In this document: positions 40,741-50,385 of the stretch, piece after piece
Layout: each line of letters opens with the position of its first letter
How positions within the stretch are numbered: the stretch's first letter is position 1
NCBI GenBank assembly: GCA_019115825.1
Contig: DXCV01000062.1
Location: forward strand, 1-64,000
DNA length: 64,000 nucleotides
Origin: Candidatus Bacteroides pullicola
GTDB taxonomy: Bacteria; Bacteroidota; Bacteroidia; Bacteroidales; Bacteroidaceae
Direction of reading: 5' to 3'
The notes under the pieces: model-generated
Told to the model about the DNA's origin: nothing
The model's input: the letters and a program-made list of their open reading frames with translations, nothing else
The model's database searches: none
Made by a program: the position numbers and the translations under genes

Positions 40741-42219
40741 TCATTCGGTCACTTCTTCCACTTCGCCTGTGGCATCGGGAATCAGCTTGTAGACGCGGAC
40801 ACCGTCCTGGCCGTAGGCTACGAAGATGTACTTGTCGCTACCAGAAGTCAGCACAGTAACGAAGTTGGCGGAGTGATGTCCGGGCGTAGCTTCGCCCTCG
40901 TCCATCGTCGTGGGAGGATTCATGGAGTTGGGCAGACCATTCGCGTCATACTCTTCCACTTCGAAAGCATACAGTTCCAACTGGCCATTACCCAGCATCT
41001 GGTAAACGCGCAGGCCGCTACCGGTAGCTGCATACAGCAAATTGTCGTCAATGCACAGACCAATCGTGTTGGGACCGCCCTTCTCATCATCGAAGTTCTT
41101 CACTTCCATGCCATCAGAGAGTCTGTAAACACGCAGGCCGTTCAGACCAGCACCTACATAGGCATAACCGTCCTTCACAACCATGACATGCTTGCCTTGC
41201 AACTGGCTTTCTTCCTTGCCGGTTGTCCATTGGTCGGTTGCCGGATCGTAGTTCTCGCCGACTTTCCAATCGGAAATCAACGGAGCCATGCCACCCACTA
41301 CCAAACGTCCGGATGAAGCACCGAGAATTTGTGCCTCTCCATCATCTGTGCGGAGCACATAACCTCTGCCATTTTCATCTATGGCAATATATTTACCTCC
41401 GAAGCCTTCGCTCAAATCCTGACCCAGTTTCAGCCAAGCATTGTTGTTCAAGTCATCGTAGTCGTAATCCACAGCTTCTGCACTCGGTGAGAAAGTGGCC
41501 CACGTACCTTTGAAGCCGGTCACAGCAACCAGGTTGTTACCCAGCTGGGCTACGCAGTTCACAGAAGTACCGGGCATGCCAATGATTTCCGCTCTGCTCG
41601 GATTAAACATCGGAACACGAGCTACGACTGCACCCTTTTCAGCATGAGTGGCTGAAAGGAAAAGTGCATCAGCTGTAGTTGTTCCTCCGTTAGGAGTCTC
41701 AAAAGTGACACCCTCCACTTTCATCACATGCTCGAACTTCATGAGGTCGTCATTAATGTACGAGCCCTTGATTTCTAAATCAGCCAACGGATTATCTACC
41801 GTAGGATTACTAGGAACTTCAAAATTAATCACGTCCAATGCTCCACCCCAAACCGTAGCAGGGTCAGTTGCCTGTCTGTCAGAGTGCCAAGTGATGTACA
41901 CCGTGTTTTCAGTACCTGCTTCATTCTCAATGAAGATAGAAGTAGTAGACCACTTTTTACCTTGACGCTCCTCAGGAGCATCAATCGCAGCCACAAAGTT
42001 CAGTCTGTTCTTCTTCACACCGCCCACAGCCTTAGTCTGGGGCACCATGTGGATACGGTCTGCCTGTGAGGCACCATCCACCACATCGAGAGTAACCACG
42101 TTGCTCTCCACCGGATCGGGATCCGGAGTCGGATTGTCATTTACGACGTTGTCGTCGCTGCAAGCTGCGGTCATCATGAGGGCCGCAAAACCTGCTAACC
42201 AATAAAACTTCTTGTTCAT
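40741..42219 (-). CDS. Lipoprotein, beta-propeller-like
   Basis: The start at 42219 (MNKKFYWLAGFAALMM) gives a signal peptide with lipobox TAAC (Cys20) followed by SDDN, whose acidic residues resemble the Bacteroidetes surface-lipoprotein export signal. A Pro/Asp linker follows (PTPDPDP). The rest is a series of short strand-turn units (YAYVGAGLNGLRVYRLSDG, LLYAATGSGLRVYQML, YIFVAYGQDGVRVYKL) like LVIVD/propeller repeats. It is the last gene of the exopolysaccharide block. A role in binding the polymer or the cell surface is inference from position. No catalytic motif was recognised. Confidence 0.7.
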   Translation of the reverse strand: MNKKFYWLAGFAALMMTAACSDDNVVNDNPTPDPDPVESNVVTLDVVDGASQADRIHMVPQTKAVGGVKKNRLNFVAAIDAPEERQGKKWSTTSIFIENEAGTENTVYITWHSDRQATDPATVWGGALDVINFEVPSNPTVDNPLADLEIKGSYINDDLMKFEHVMKVEGVTFETPNGGTTTADALFLSATHAEKGAVVARVPMFNPSRAEIIGMPGTSVNCVAQLGNNLVAVTGFKGTWATFSPSAEAVDYDYDDLNNNAWLKLGQDLSEGFGGKYIAIDENGRGYVLRTDDGEAQILGASSGRLVVGGMAPLISDWKVGENYDPATDQWTTGKEESQLQGKHVMVVKDGYAYVGAGLNGLRVYRLSDGMEVKNFDDEKGGPNTIGLCIDDNLLYAATGSGLRVYQMLGNGQLELYAFEVEEYDANGLPNSMNPPTTMDEGEATPGHHSANFVTVLTSGSDKYIFVAYGQDGVRVYKLIPDATGEVEEVTE

Positions 42220-42341
42220 AACTTTACATTTTAGATAATTAAACAATTGTTTTTCTTTTCTCATTTGTTTCAAATTTTACTCCTTTCTTTACTGCTTTAA
42301 GATTATGTTTGTTCAACTCCTGTTGTTTTTCTCGTTGCGCT

Positions 42342-44474
42342 CTACAGGAACACGAACGCCTGCCGGAGCAGGGCATCCACCCGCTTGCGCAGTTGCTGCG
42401 TGTTCACCGGCTTGGACATGTACGAGTTCATGCCGCTGTTCAAGATGCGCTCCTCGTCTGATGCGTACGCATAGGCGGTGAGCGCCAATATGGGTACGTC
42501 CGTGGAGAGTTTTCGGATTTCGCGGGTAGCCTCGTAGCCGTCCATCACGGGCATGTTGATGTCCATCAGGATGAGCTGCGGATGGCACTGGCTGAACATG
42601 TCCACCGCCTCGCGCCCGTTCCAGGCATGATAGAGGTTGTACTCCTTGGAGAGGATGGCCTTTATCAGCTTGTAGTTGCTCTCGTTGTCCTCCGCCACCA
42701 AGATGTTGACCCGTTGCGTGGAGGAGATGACCGCTTTTTGTGCGGCAGCCTCGCGGACACCCTCGTCGACAGACTTGTAGCGGATGGTGAACCAGAAGGT
42801 GGAACCCTTGCCCGGCTCCGACTCCACACCAATCTCCCCGCCCAGGGTTTCGGCAATGCTCTTGCAGATGGACAAGCCGAGGCCCGTGCCTTGCTTGTGC
42901 GAATTGAGCTTGACGAAGCGGTCGAAGATGTCCTTCTGCCGCTCCTTGGCGATGCCGCAACCCGTGTCCGTCACGTGGAAATACAGGTAGTCGCCCCGCT
43001 GCTCGTAGCCGTAGCTGACGGTGCCCTGTTCGGTGAACTTGAGGGCGTTGGTCAGCAGGTTGGTGATGAGCTGCGTCAGGCGGTTGCGCTCGGAGTGGAT
43101 GATGCAGTGCTCCATGCCGAGGGTGTAGCCCAGCGTGACGGGCTTTGTGTCCGTGGCCATGCGCAGCTGGGTGGAGTCGTAGATTTCCTTCATCAGCTTG
43201 TTCAGGTCGAAGTCCGTGTAGGTGAACTCCACCGTTCCGGCTTCTATCTTGGAGAGGTCGAGGATGTCGTTCACCAGTTGCAGCAGCAGGTCGCTGTTGC
43301 TCTCGATGATGTGGACATACTCCGTGCGCTCGTCCGCGGTCTCGGCATTGACCAGCAGTTCGCTGAAGCCCACGATGGCACTGAGCGGCGTGCGTATCTC
43401 GTGGCTCATGTTGGAGAGGAAGGACGATTTCAGCCGGTTGGACTCTTCGGCTTGTTGCTTGGCGGCCCGAAGTTGTTCCTCCATCTCCTTGCGGGACGTG
43501 ATGACCTGGCGCGAGCCTACCAGCACCTGCGGGCGTCCCTCCTCGTCGCGGGTACCCACGGTGGCGCGCACCTCCACCCATTCCCGGCACATCTTGCCTC
43601 CCGTCTCGTATTCCAGACGGCACTCCTCCTTCACCTGCGCCCGCTTTCCTTCGGTCAGTTCGCACATGGCCTGGCGTATGCGCTCGCGGTCGTCCCTGTG
43701 GATGTGGGCATACACCTTTGCCACGGGCAGGATGACGTCTTCGTTTTCCAGCTTGCCCGATGACGGGTTGCACGTCAGTTCCTGACAGTACACCATCCGG
43801 TCGTCCAGCTCATAACGCCAGGGCGAGACGTGTGCGGCTTCGAGGGCTATCTCCATCTTCTTGTTCAGGTCGCGCAGTTTCTCCTGGGCATTGTGCAGGT
43901 CCGTGCAGTCCATGCAGAAGTATTCCATGAAACGTCCGCCCTCCACGGGATGCACCATGATGTCGTAGAAGCGGCTCTTGTCCGGATAGTAGTACTGGAA
44001 GTTGAGCGAGTTGCCCGTCTGCTTCGCCAAGTTGGACGCTTTCAGGAAGACCGCCATCGAGTCGGGGAACAGTTCGCTGCCCAGCCGCCCGATGCACTCC
44101 TCGCGCTTGTAGAGCTGGTCGGTGAAGAATTTGTTCACGTCCCGGTAGCGGGTGTCTACGATAGTACCCTTCTCATCCGTAATCATCTCTTCGTACATGT
44201 AGAGCAAAGGCATGGTGTTCAGTATGCCGGTGATGCGGGCAGACATCTGTTTCTCCCGCTCCTGTATGTCGTGCAGGCGGTTGAGGGTGCGTATGCGCAA
44301 CAACAAGAAGACGATGACCGCCACGAGGAGCACTGCCAGGCTGACGAGCAGGATGTCGATATGCACGTGCGGGGTGTGCATGGCCTCCTGTCCGGCACAC
44401 CAGGCTGCCAGTGGCGCCGGCAGCAGTGCGGCGGTCATTGCCGTTCTGAAAACCAACTTCGTTTTTTCGTTCAT
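42342..44474 (-). CDS. Hybrid histidine kinase/receiver, PAS-containing
   Basis: A 710-residue protein. An N-terminal signal-like segment and one clear membrane helix (ILLVSLAVLLVAVIVFLLL, about 40-60) precede two PAS-like regions (about 70-330). HisKA has His358 ([18 protein letters not shown]), HATPase shows LLTNALKFTEQG, DTGCGIAKE and GTGLGLSIC, and a C-terminal receiver carries Asp638 (LILMDINMPVMDGYE). It has no DNA-binding output. It lies 35 bp after the receiver/ATPase-like gene, within the exopolysaccharide block, so it probably works in a phosphorelay with that protein. Confidence 0.9.
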   Translation of the reverse strand: MNEKTKLVFRTAMTAALLPAPLAAWCAGQEAMHTPHVHIDILLVSLAVLLVAVIVFLLLRIRTLNRLHDIQEREKQMSARITGILNTMPLLYMYEEMITDEKGTIVDTRYRDVNKFFTDQLYKREECIGRLGSELFPDSMAVFLKASNLAKQTGNSLNFQYYYPDKSRFYDIMVHPVEGGRFMEYFCMDCTDLHNAQEKLRDLNKKMEIALEAAHVSPWRYELDDRMVYCQELTCNPSSGKLENEDVILPVAKVYAHIHRDDRERIRQAMCELTEGKRAQVKEECRLEYETGGKMCREWVEVRATVGTRDEEGRPQVLVGSRQVITSRKEMEEQLRAAKQQAEESNRLKSSFLSNMSHEIRTPLSAIVGFSELLVNAETADERTEYVHIIESNSDLLLQLVNDILDLSKIEAGTVEFTYTDFDLNKLMKEIYDSTQLRMATDTKPVTLGYTLGMEHCIIHSERNRLTQLITNLLTNALKFTEQGTVSYGYEQRGDYLYFHVTDTGCGIAKERQKDIFDRFVKLNSHKQGTGLGLSICKSIAETLGGEIGVESEPGKGSTFWFTIRYKSVDEGVREAAAQKAVISSTQRVNILVAEDNESNYKLIKAILSKEYNLYHAWNGREAVDMFSQCHPQLILMDINMPVMDGYEATREIRKLSTDVPILALTAYAYASDEERILNSGMNSYMSKPVNTQQLRKRVDALLRQAFVFL

Positions 44475-44509
44475 AGTTTGTCTTGACTCTATATGTTAAA
44501 CACGTATGC

Positions 44510-45529
44510 TTATTTCTGCCACGTCTGGAGCAACACCTGGAAGCGGCATTGCCCGTCGGCGTCTTGCTCATAGGTCACTGCGCCGTTCATCTTCAAGGCT
44601 ACTTCCAAGGCCAAAGCGACGCGGAAGTCGGTGTTCACTGTCGCCTTGCTGTCCGGCGTGCAGCTGATGACGATGTTGGCCAACCCTCCGTCCACGTTGC
44701 CGCTGACGGTCACCTCGCCTTTTCCCGACTGGCAGGCGCAGGACATCAGGTTGGTGAAGACCGCCTTGAGCAGCACGGGGTCGGCCACCACATTGATTTG
44801 TCCCCCCAACTTGATGTTCCATGTGATTTTCCGGGCTTTTGCCGCAGGCACCAGCAAGCCGGTGACGTTGGTAAGGCATTCGTTGACCGAGATTTGCCCG
44901 TTCTTCAACTCCAGGCTTTGCAAGCGTTGCGAGGTCCAGGCCACCAGACTGTCGGACGTGTAGTCCGGCAGGGTATGCAGGCTTTCGTCGATGAAGGGCA
45001 GGGGCACGGAGAGGGCCAAGTCGCCCAGGCGGCGGGCCAAGTCGTCTTTTCCGCAGCAAGCCATGCTGGCCAGCAGGCAAATGGCGGCATCCCATCCCAG
45101 TCCCGCCTCAGCCTCTTTCTCCTGTTTCTTCCGCTTGCTCTCCGAGAGGTTGATTTGGGTGATGATGCAGTTCACGATATGCTCTTGGATGAAAGGCTTC
45201 GAGATAAATTCGTTGGCACCGGCTTCCAAACCTGTCTTGATGTCGGTATCCGAGTTGAGCGCCGAGAGCATGATGACGGGTATGTCAGCCGTATTGGGGT
45301 TGGAACGTATGGCCCGTGTGGTCTCAAACCCGTTCATGCCCGGCATGAGGATGTCCATCAGGATGATGTCCGGCCGCGTACGGGCCAGCAAGTCCAACGC
45401 CTGCTGTCCGCTGTTGGCGCTCACGATGTTGAACTTCAACTTCGAGAGCATCCCTTTCACCAGCAAGATGTTGGTCGGGATATCATCCACCACCAACACG
45501 GTATATTTCGAAAAATCTGTTTCGCCCAT
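44510..45529 (-). CDS. Receiver fused to a degenerate HATPase-like domain
   Basis: A 339-residue protein. The receiver (1-125) is intact: VLVVDDIP, phospho-acceptor Asp59 in IILMDILMPGMNGFE, and the SKPF lysine. The C-terminal half (about 200-339) keeps a trace of the kinase N-box (DPVLLKAVFTNLMSC). It has no G1 or G2 glycine boxes and no phospho-accepting HisKA histidine, so it is probably not a working kinase. It may be a scaffold or phosphorylation-controlled partner for the adjacent hybrid kinase or the zinc-ribbon protein. There is no DNA-binding domain. Confidence 0.8.
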   Translation of the reverse strand: MGETDFSKYTVLVVDDIPTNILLVKGMLSKLKFNIVSANSGQQALDLLARTRPDIILMDILMPGMNGFETTRAIRSNPNTADIPVIMLSALNSDTDIKTGLEAGANEFISKPFIQEHIVNCIITQINLSESKRKKQEKEAEAGLGWDAAICLLASMACCGKDDLARRLGDLALSVPLPFIDESLHTLPDYTSDSLVAWTSQRLQSLELKNGQISVNECLTNVTGLLVPAAKARKITWNIKLGGQINVVADPVLLKAVFTNLMSCACQSGKGEVTVSGNVDGGLANIVISCTPDSKATVNTDFRVALALEVALKMNGAVTYEQDADGQCRFQVLLQTWQK

Positions 45530-45574
45530 ATCTGTTTAGTTTTTTAGTTCCTAAGTTTTTTAGTTCTCATCTTC

Positions 45575-46846
45575 TTACAAATAAAAGTCCGCATCGGGCA
45601 ACACGTTCATGGCGTCGAACAGAATGCCGTTTTCGTTCAGTAGCGGGCGGAACTGCATAGACATGAATTCCTTGTGTCCCACGCAGAGGATAATGGCGTC
45701 AAACTCGCCCTTGTGGTCTTCCAGGTTGTCCAGCAGTTGGATATGGTAGCGTTGTGCCACCTCGTCCCGGTTCACGATGGGGTCGTAGACGGAAACATGG
45801 TCGGTGATGCGGCGCAGGCAGCTGTACACGTCCTCCACCTTGGTGTTGCGCGTGTCGGGGCAGTTGGCCTTGAAGGCAAAGCCCAGTATCAGTATCCGCG
45901 AATCCACCACGTGCACTCGTCTGTTCATCATGTTCTTGGTCAGCACGCCGGATACAAAGTAAGCCATATTCTCGTTGATGACCCTTGCTTCCATAATCAG
46001 ACGGGGGTAGACGTTGTAGGACCATGCCCCGTGAATCAGGTAGTAGGGGTCCACGCCGATACAGTGTCCGCCCACCAGTCCGGGACGCACGTCCAGGAAG
46101 TTCCATTTGGTGGAGGCACAGTCCAATACCTCGGTCGTGCTGATGCCCATGGCGCGGAAGACCGTACACAGCTCGTTCATCAAGGCGATGTTCACGTCGC
46201 GCTGGGTGTTCTCCACCACCTTTGCGGCTTCGGCCACACGGATGGAAGAGGCACGGCAGGTGCCGTTGGTCAGCACAGAGCCATACAGCTTCTCCACGAA
46301 GTCGAGGGTTTCCGGTGTGGAGCCGGAAACTATCTTGGTGATGTTTTCCACGGTATGTTCCTTGTCGCCGGGATTGATGCGTTCGGGCGAATAACCCACG
46401 AAGTAATCTGCGTTGAAGGTCAGTCCGGAGCGGTTGCCGAGCATCGGGACGCAGATTTGCTCGGTACAGCCCGGAAAGACGGAGGATTCGTAGATTACGA
46501 CGTCGCCCTTCTTGAGCAGTCCGCCCACAGTGGCGCTGGCCACCCTCAGCGGGTTGAGGTCGGGATTGTTGGTCTCGTCCACAGGCGTGGACACACAGAT
46601 GATGTACACATTGCAGTCGCGCAAGTCCTCCGCATTGGTGGTCAGGTGCAAATTGCCCTGCAGGCGGTCCGTCAAGGTGGCAGCGTCCACCTCGCCGGTA
46701 TCGTCTTGGGCACGCAGCAGATTATTCACCCGTTCATGGTTGATTTCCAAGCCGTCCACGCGATAGCGCTTGGCAAACAGGCAGGCCAGCGGCAGTCCTA
46801 CGTAGCCCAATCCTACAATCCCGATTCTGATATTCTCTATATCCAT
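45575..46846 (-). CDS. UDP-sugar 6-dehydrogenase (TviB/WbpA-like)
   Basis: A 423-residue UDP-glucose/GDP-mannose dehydrogenase family enzyme. It has the NAD fold IGIVGLGYVGLPLACLFA, CVSTPVDET, the FPGCTEQ segment, and the catalytic cysteine Cys262 in VGGHCIGVDPYYL. The text is closest to the UDP-N-acetylhexosamine branch (TviB/WbpA/WbpO) rather than Ugd or AlgD. It would oxidise a UDP-hexose(amine) to the uronic acid, supplying an acidic precursor to the glycosyltransferase encoded 87 bp upstream. The exact sugar cannot be told. Confidence 0.9.
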   Translation of the reverse strand: MDIENIRIGIVGLGYVGLPLACLFAKRYRVDGLEINHERVNNLLRAQDDTGEVDAATLTDRLQGNLHLTTNAEDLRDCNVYIICVSTPVDETNNPDLNPLRVASATVGGLLKKGDVVIYESSVFPGCTEQICVPMLGNRSGLTFNADYFVGYSPERINPGDKEHTVENITKIVSGSTPETLDFVEKLYGSVLTNGTCRASSIRVAEAAKVVENTQRDVNIALMNELCTVFRAMGISTTEVLDCASTKWNFLDVRPGLVGGHCIGVDPYYLIHGAWSYNVYPRLIMEARVINENMAYFVSGVLTKNMMNRRVHVVDSRILILGFAFKANCPDTRNTKVEDVYSCLRRITDHVSVYDPIVNRDEVAQRYHIQLLDNLEDHKGEFDAIILCVGHKEFMSMQFRPLLNENGILFDAMNVLPDADFYL

Positions 46847-46933
46847 AATGTTCTTTAATCTACCCTTAGTAGTATTTCGTTTTTTATATCTCTCTTATAT
46901 CTATCTCCCTATTCATTCCGTTTCCTTTACTGT

Positions 46934-48250
46934 CTATGCCCGCTCCAACTGCGCACAGACGGACGTCTTGCGCGGATTCCATGGATCCCTGTAGGAAGTG
47001 AAGAAGAACAGTTCGCTGGTATGCGCCCACAATCTCGCGAAGCGCAGGAAGTAGCCGTTGTAGAGCGACACGAGGGGCAGGTAGGCGAAGAGGTAAAGCT
47101 CTTCCTTCCGGCGTTCGGTCACAATCATGACTATCGCGAAGGCTATCAGCGAGAAGCAGTAACGTATGAAGAAACCCAGGAACACCACCTCGAAGAAGTG
47201 GTTGTTCTGTGTCAGTACCAGGTTGATGATGTAGAACAGCCAGACGTAGTTCAGCACGGAGTCATAGATGATGCTCTCCATGTTGGACAGGAAGTTGAGC
47301 ATCGTGAAGTTGCGGGTGGGCAACAAGATGTCCCTGTGCTTGCGCAGGCGGAAGCGGACGAGCGACTTCGACCAACGCAGGCGCTGCTTGAACAAGTTGA
47401 CCCACGAGGTAGGCACACTGGTCATGCACACGGCGTTTCCGGCGAAGTGCACCTTCCATCCTGCCTTGCGTATCTTCTGCGTAATGTCACCGTCCAGTCC
47501 CGGTCCGATGTCCCAATAGCCAATCTGCCGGAGGACCTTCGTGTCGAACGCGCCGAACGCGCCCGAGATGATGTGATAGATGCCCAACGTGCTGGTGACG
47601 GTTCGGCCCACCATGATGGTCTTCAGGTATTCCAACGCCTGCAGCGAGGTGCAGATGGTGTCCTTGTCGTTGCGCACCTTCACGCATCCGCCCACGGCCT
47701 TGATGTCGGGGTCGAGGTAGAACGGCAGCAATATCTTCTCAATGGCGTCGCGGTCCAGGGAAGAGTCGGCATCGAGGTGCACGACGTATTTCCCCCGCGC
47801 ATAGTAGGCGCCGAAGTTGGCTGCGCTGGCCTTGCCGCCACGCACGTTCAGCCGGAGGTAGCGGCTGATAAGGCCGCGGCGTTCCAGGTCGGTGTATATT
47901 TGCGGTGTGGCGTCGTCCGACCCGTCGTCCACAATGATGACCTCATAGTTCCGGTACGTCTGCTCTTGCAGCGACTTCAGCAGGGCGTAGATGTGCTCGC
48001 CCTCGTTTTTGCCGGGCACGAGGATGGAGACGAGCGGGTTGTCCTTGCGGAGCATCACGGCAGCATTCTCGTCGGCACGCACAATGGATTTCCATGTGGC
48101 GCAACGGTAGAGGGTCACGAGAATCTCCGCCAGGTAATAGCGGGGAAACTCGATGAAGAACAGGAACCAATAGGTGTTCAGGATGCTCGAGATGGACAGT
48201 CCGTCCAAGTAGGTCACGAACGTATCCAGCGTATCAAAGATATAGTTCAT
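46934..48250 (-). CDS. Processive family 2 glycosyltransferase
   Basis: The start at 48250 (MNYIFDTLDTFVTYLDG) overlaps the upstream stop by 4 bp (ATGA). One helix lies near residues 20-45 (YWFLFFIEFPRYYLAEILV). The catalytic GT2 domain shows VSILVPGKNEGEHI, VIIVDDGSDD, VVHLDADSSLD (DxD), GLDGDITQ and QRLRW (QxxRW). Several C-terminal helices follow (ESIIYDSVLNYVWLFYIIN onward). This is the signature of polymer synthases of the BcsA/PgaC/Alg8/HasA type, which extend a chain and push it through the inner membrane. No PilZ domain is present. Confidence 0.9.
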   Translation of the reverse strand: MNYIFDTLDTFVTYLDGLSISSILNTYWFLFFIEFPRYYLAEILVTLYRCATWKSIVRADENAAVMLRKDNPLVSILVPGKNEGEHIYALLKSLQEQTYRNYEVIIVDDGSDDATPQIYTDLERRGLISRYLRLNVRGGKASAANFGAYYARGKYVVHLDADSSLDRDAIEKILLPFYLDPDIKAVGGCVKVRNDKDTICTSLQALEYLKTIMVGRTVTSTLGIYHIISGAFGAFDTKVLRQIGYWDIGPGLDGDITQKIRKAGWKVHFAGNAVCMTSVPTSWVNLFKQRLRWSKSLVRFRLRKHRDILLPTRNFTMLNFLSNMESIIYDSVLNYVWLFYIINLVLTQNNHFFEVVFLGFFIRYCFSLIAFAIVMIVTERRKEELYLFAYLPLVSLYNGYFLRFARLWAHTSELFFFTSYRDPWNPRKTSVCAQLERA

Positions 48251-50385
48251 AAACCGTCCTCCTTTCTCTTGCCTTCCGTGTACCACACCTGGTTGGAGAG
48301 ATTCTCGTTGCGTATGAATGCCTCACACTGGGCGGGGTCGGCGGAACAATAGGGTGAAACAATATACATGTTGCCATGCTTGTAGACGCTGTAGTCGTAT
48401 CCCGGCCGGCTTTCGGCATTCTTGCGGAGTTGCCATTCAGCATTTTCCTTCCGCGAGAATGCGCCTTCCACCACATAGTACATACCTCGTCTGGTCTCTC
48501 CTATCACCGGTTCGGCGGATTCTTCCGTCGTCAGGCCATGCTGTTCTGCCGCCTCATCCGGTGTTTCTGTCTCGTACAGTTCTTCCGTCTCGTCCGATGC
48601 TTCCGTGGCGGTCGTGTCCGCCGACATATCCTCGAGGGCGGAATCGGCCGGGTACATCTCTTCGGCCTGTACCATCGGCATGAACGACTGTTCCGTTTCC
48701 GGCGTGTACCACAAGAAGAACAGCAAGGCCCCGACAACCACGACGGCCAAGGCGATGACAATGCCCCGAAGGACGGAGAGACTGCCGTGCGAGGATTCTT
48801 CCTCTTCGGTCTCTTCCTGCGGATGTTCTTCTTCTGTATTTTCTATTTCTGTATATTCTTCTTCTGCAACCTCTTCTGCCGTTTCGGGCGTGGCCACCGT
48901 GAGGTCTGCACTCTCGGCAGTGGCCGTTTCCGGCATGATTGTGGCGGAAGCCTCTCCTTCCTCTGCCGGACGGTAGGGGAAAGTCTTTTCCGGGAAGGGT
49001 GCGGTGAAGTGCAAGTTGTTGATAAACTCCTCGATGTCCTCCTCGTAGCGCGATACGGCATAGCAGATGCGTTGGCCGGGAGCGATGCCCGTGGCCGCCT
49101 TGTCGAGGATGACGTCCAGGCGGTCGGTCAGCTCGTGCCCGGTGAGGTTGTTCTCCTTGTCGCCGGCATAGACGGAGTTGCGGATATACACCATGTTGTT
49201 GGCCGAAGACACCTTGTGCGTGGGGAAGCGCTTGCAGATCAGGGAGACAAAATCCGCGTCGAGCGTGCAGGTCTCTTCTTGTGCGTCCAGTATCCAGACC
49301 TTCACCACGACGATGTCTGCATCGGTGTTGCCCGAGCTTTTCAGTTGCGACAAGAGGCGGAGGCGCGCCACAAAGCGGTCGAACTCCATGTAATTGTCGT
49401 AGAAGTCGGTGTACACCGTGAAGCCGATGTTGGGCGAGACGATGGCGCTGCATCCCTCCGGCGTCACCTCGAAGGCGGTGACATCGTAGGGCGTCAAGCC
49501 GGAGACGTCCGCACGGTTGCCGCACGTGGTGCAGACAGCCGACATGCCGGGCTGGACAAAGGTTTCCTCGCAGTTGTAGCACGTGTAGACCACGGACGGG
49601 CGGTCATAGTCCACCCCGATGTGACGCAACAAGTGGTGGCACTTGGGACACCGCAACTGCCCGCCGAAGTTGTACGTGTGCTCCGGCGATATGTTGGCGC
49701 AGCGGAAGTGGTGGATGACCTCTTCGCTCTTAATGTTCGAGCTGTGGCAGTGCGGACAGTTCTCTATATATAATAGGTGGCTGTGCAGACACTTCGGGCA
49801 GAGGTATATCTTGTTGATGAACCGCACAGGGCGGATGTAGCCTTTCTCCAGCAACGACTGGTTGAAGACGATGTACTCGTTCAGGCTGTAGGCACCCTGA
49901 CGGTAGAACAGCTCGAAGATGGGGATGGAGTAGCCCATGGCCGACAGGCTGTTCAGCTCCGGCGTCAGGTTGTAGATGCGGCGCGAGATGAGGTAGCGGT
50001 AGAGGCGGACAAAGAACAGGTTGCCGGAGAGGACACGGTTGTCATCCGCCTGCAAGCCTATGGACTCGATGTGGGTGATGATGCCCTCCACCGTGTCGAG
50101 CGTTTCGGCGTCGTCGATGTCGTAGGTGTAGCAGTCCACCAACTCGTCATATTCGTCCAACTGGCCTTTCAAGTCGCGCGACAGGAGAAAAGGCTTGTAG
50201 CAGCACTTGCGCGAGGTGACCGGATTGATGGCATTCAGTATGGCCTTCGCCTCGTCGGGGGACGAGGTGAAGATGAAGACGGCATCAAACATCTCGCGCA
50301 GGAAGTCGTTGCTGTCTTCCAAGTTGAACGCACTATCGAATATCAGGATGCGCCGTTGCCGTTTGTTGTTCTGAATGGTTATCAT
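48247..50385 (-). CDS. Zinc-ribbon (TackOD1-like) membrane protein with SPOR domain
   Basis: A 712-residue multi-domain protein of a kind not found in textbook polymer operons. Residues 1-100 look like a degenerate receiver (RRILIFDSAFNLEDS). Residues 190-310 carry five CxxC pairs (196/199, 210/213, 246/249, 269/272, 285/288) plus HHFRC (Cys229) and HIGVDYDRPSVVYTC, which matches my memory of the TackOD1 metal-binding output domain. Residues 315-460 may be a degenerate GGDEF-like fold without its motifs. An acidic linker precedes one membrane helix (540-559). The C-terminus (634-702: GMYYVVEGAFSRKENAEWQL) is a SPOR-like domain, here predicted outside the cytoplasm. It is coupled by ATGA overlaps to both neighbours. 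It may regulate the polymer synthase and anchor it to the cell wall (inference). Confidence 0.7.
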   Translation of the reverse strand: MITIQNNKRQRRILIFDSAFNLEDSNDFLREMFDAVFIFTSSPDEAKAILNAINPVTSRKCCYKPFLLSRDLKGQLDEYDELVDCYTYDIDDAETLDTVEGIITHIESIGLQADDNRVLSGNLFFVRLYRYLISRRIYNLTPELNSLSAMGYSIPIFELFYRQGAYSLNEYIVFNQSLLEKGYIRPVRFINKIYLCPKCLHSHLLYIENCPHCHSSNIKSEEVIHHFRCANISPEHTYNFGGQLRCPKCHHLLRHIGVDYDRPSVVYTCYNCEETFVQPGMSAVCTTCGNRADVSGLTPYDVTAFEVTPEGCSAIVSPNIGFTVYTDFYDNYMEFDRFVARLRLLSQLKSSGNTDADIVVVKVWILDAQEETCTLDADFVSLICKRFPTHKVSSANNMVYIRNSVYAGDKENNLTGHELTDRLDVILDKAATGIAPGQRICYAVSRYEEDIEEFINNLHFTAPFPEKTFPYRPAEEGEASATIMPETATAESADLTVATPETAEEVAEEEYTEIENTEEEHPQEETEEEESSHGSLSVLRGIVIALAVVVVGALLFFLWYTPETEQSFMPMVQAEEMYPADSALEDMSADTTATEASDETEELYETETPDEAAEQHGLTTEESAEPVIGETRRGMYYVVEGAFSRKENAEWQLRKNAESRPGYDYSVYKHGNMYIVSPYCSADPAQCEAFIRNENLSNQVWYTEGKRKEDGL

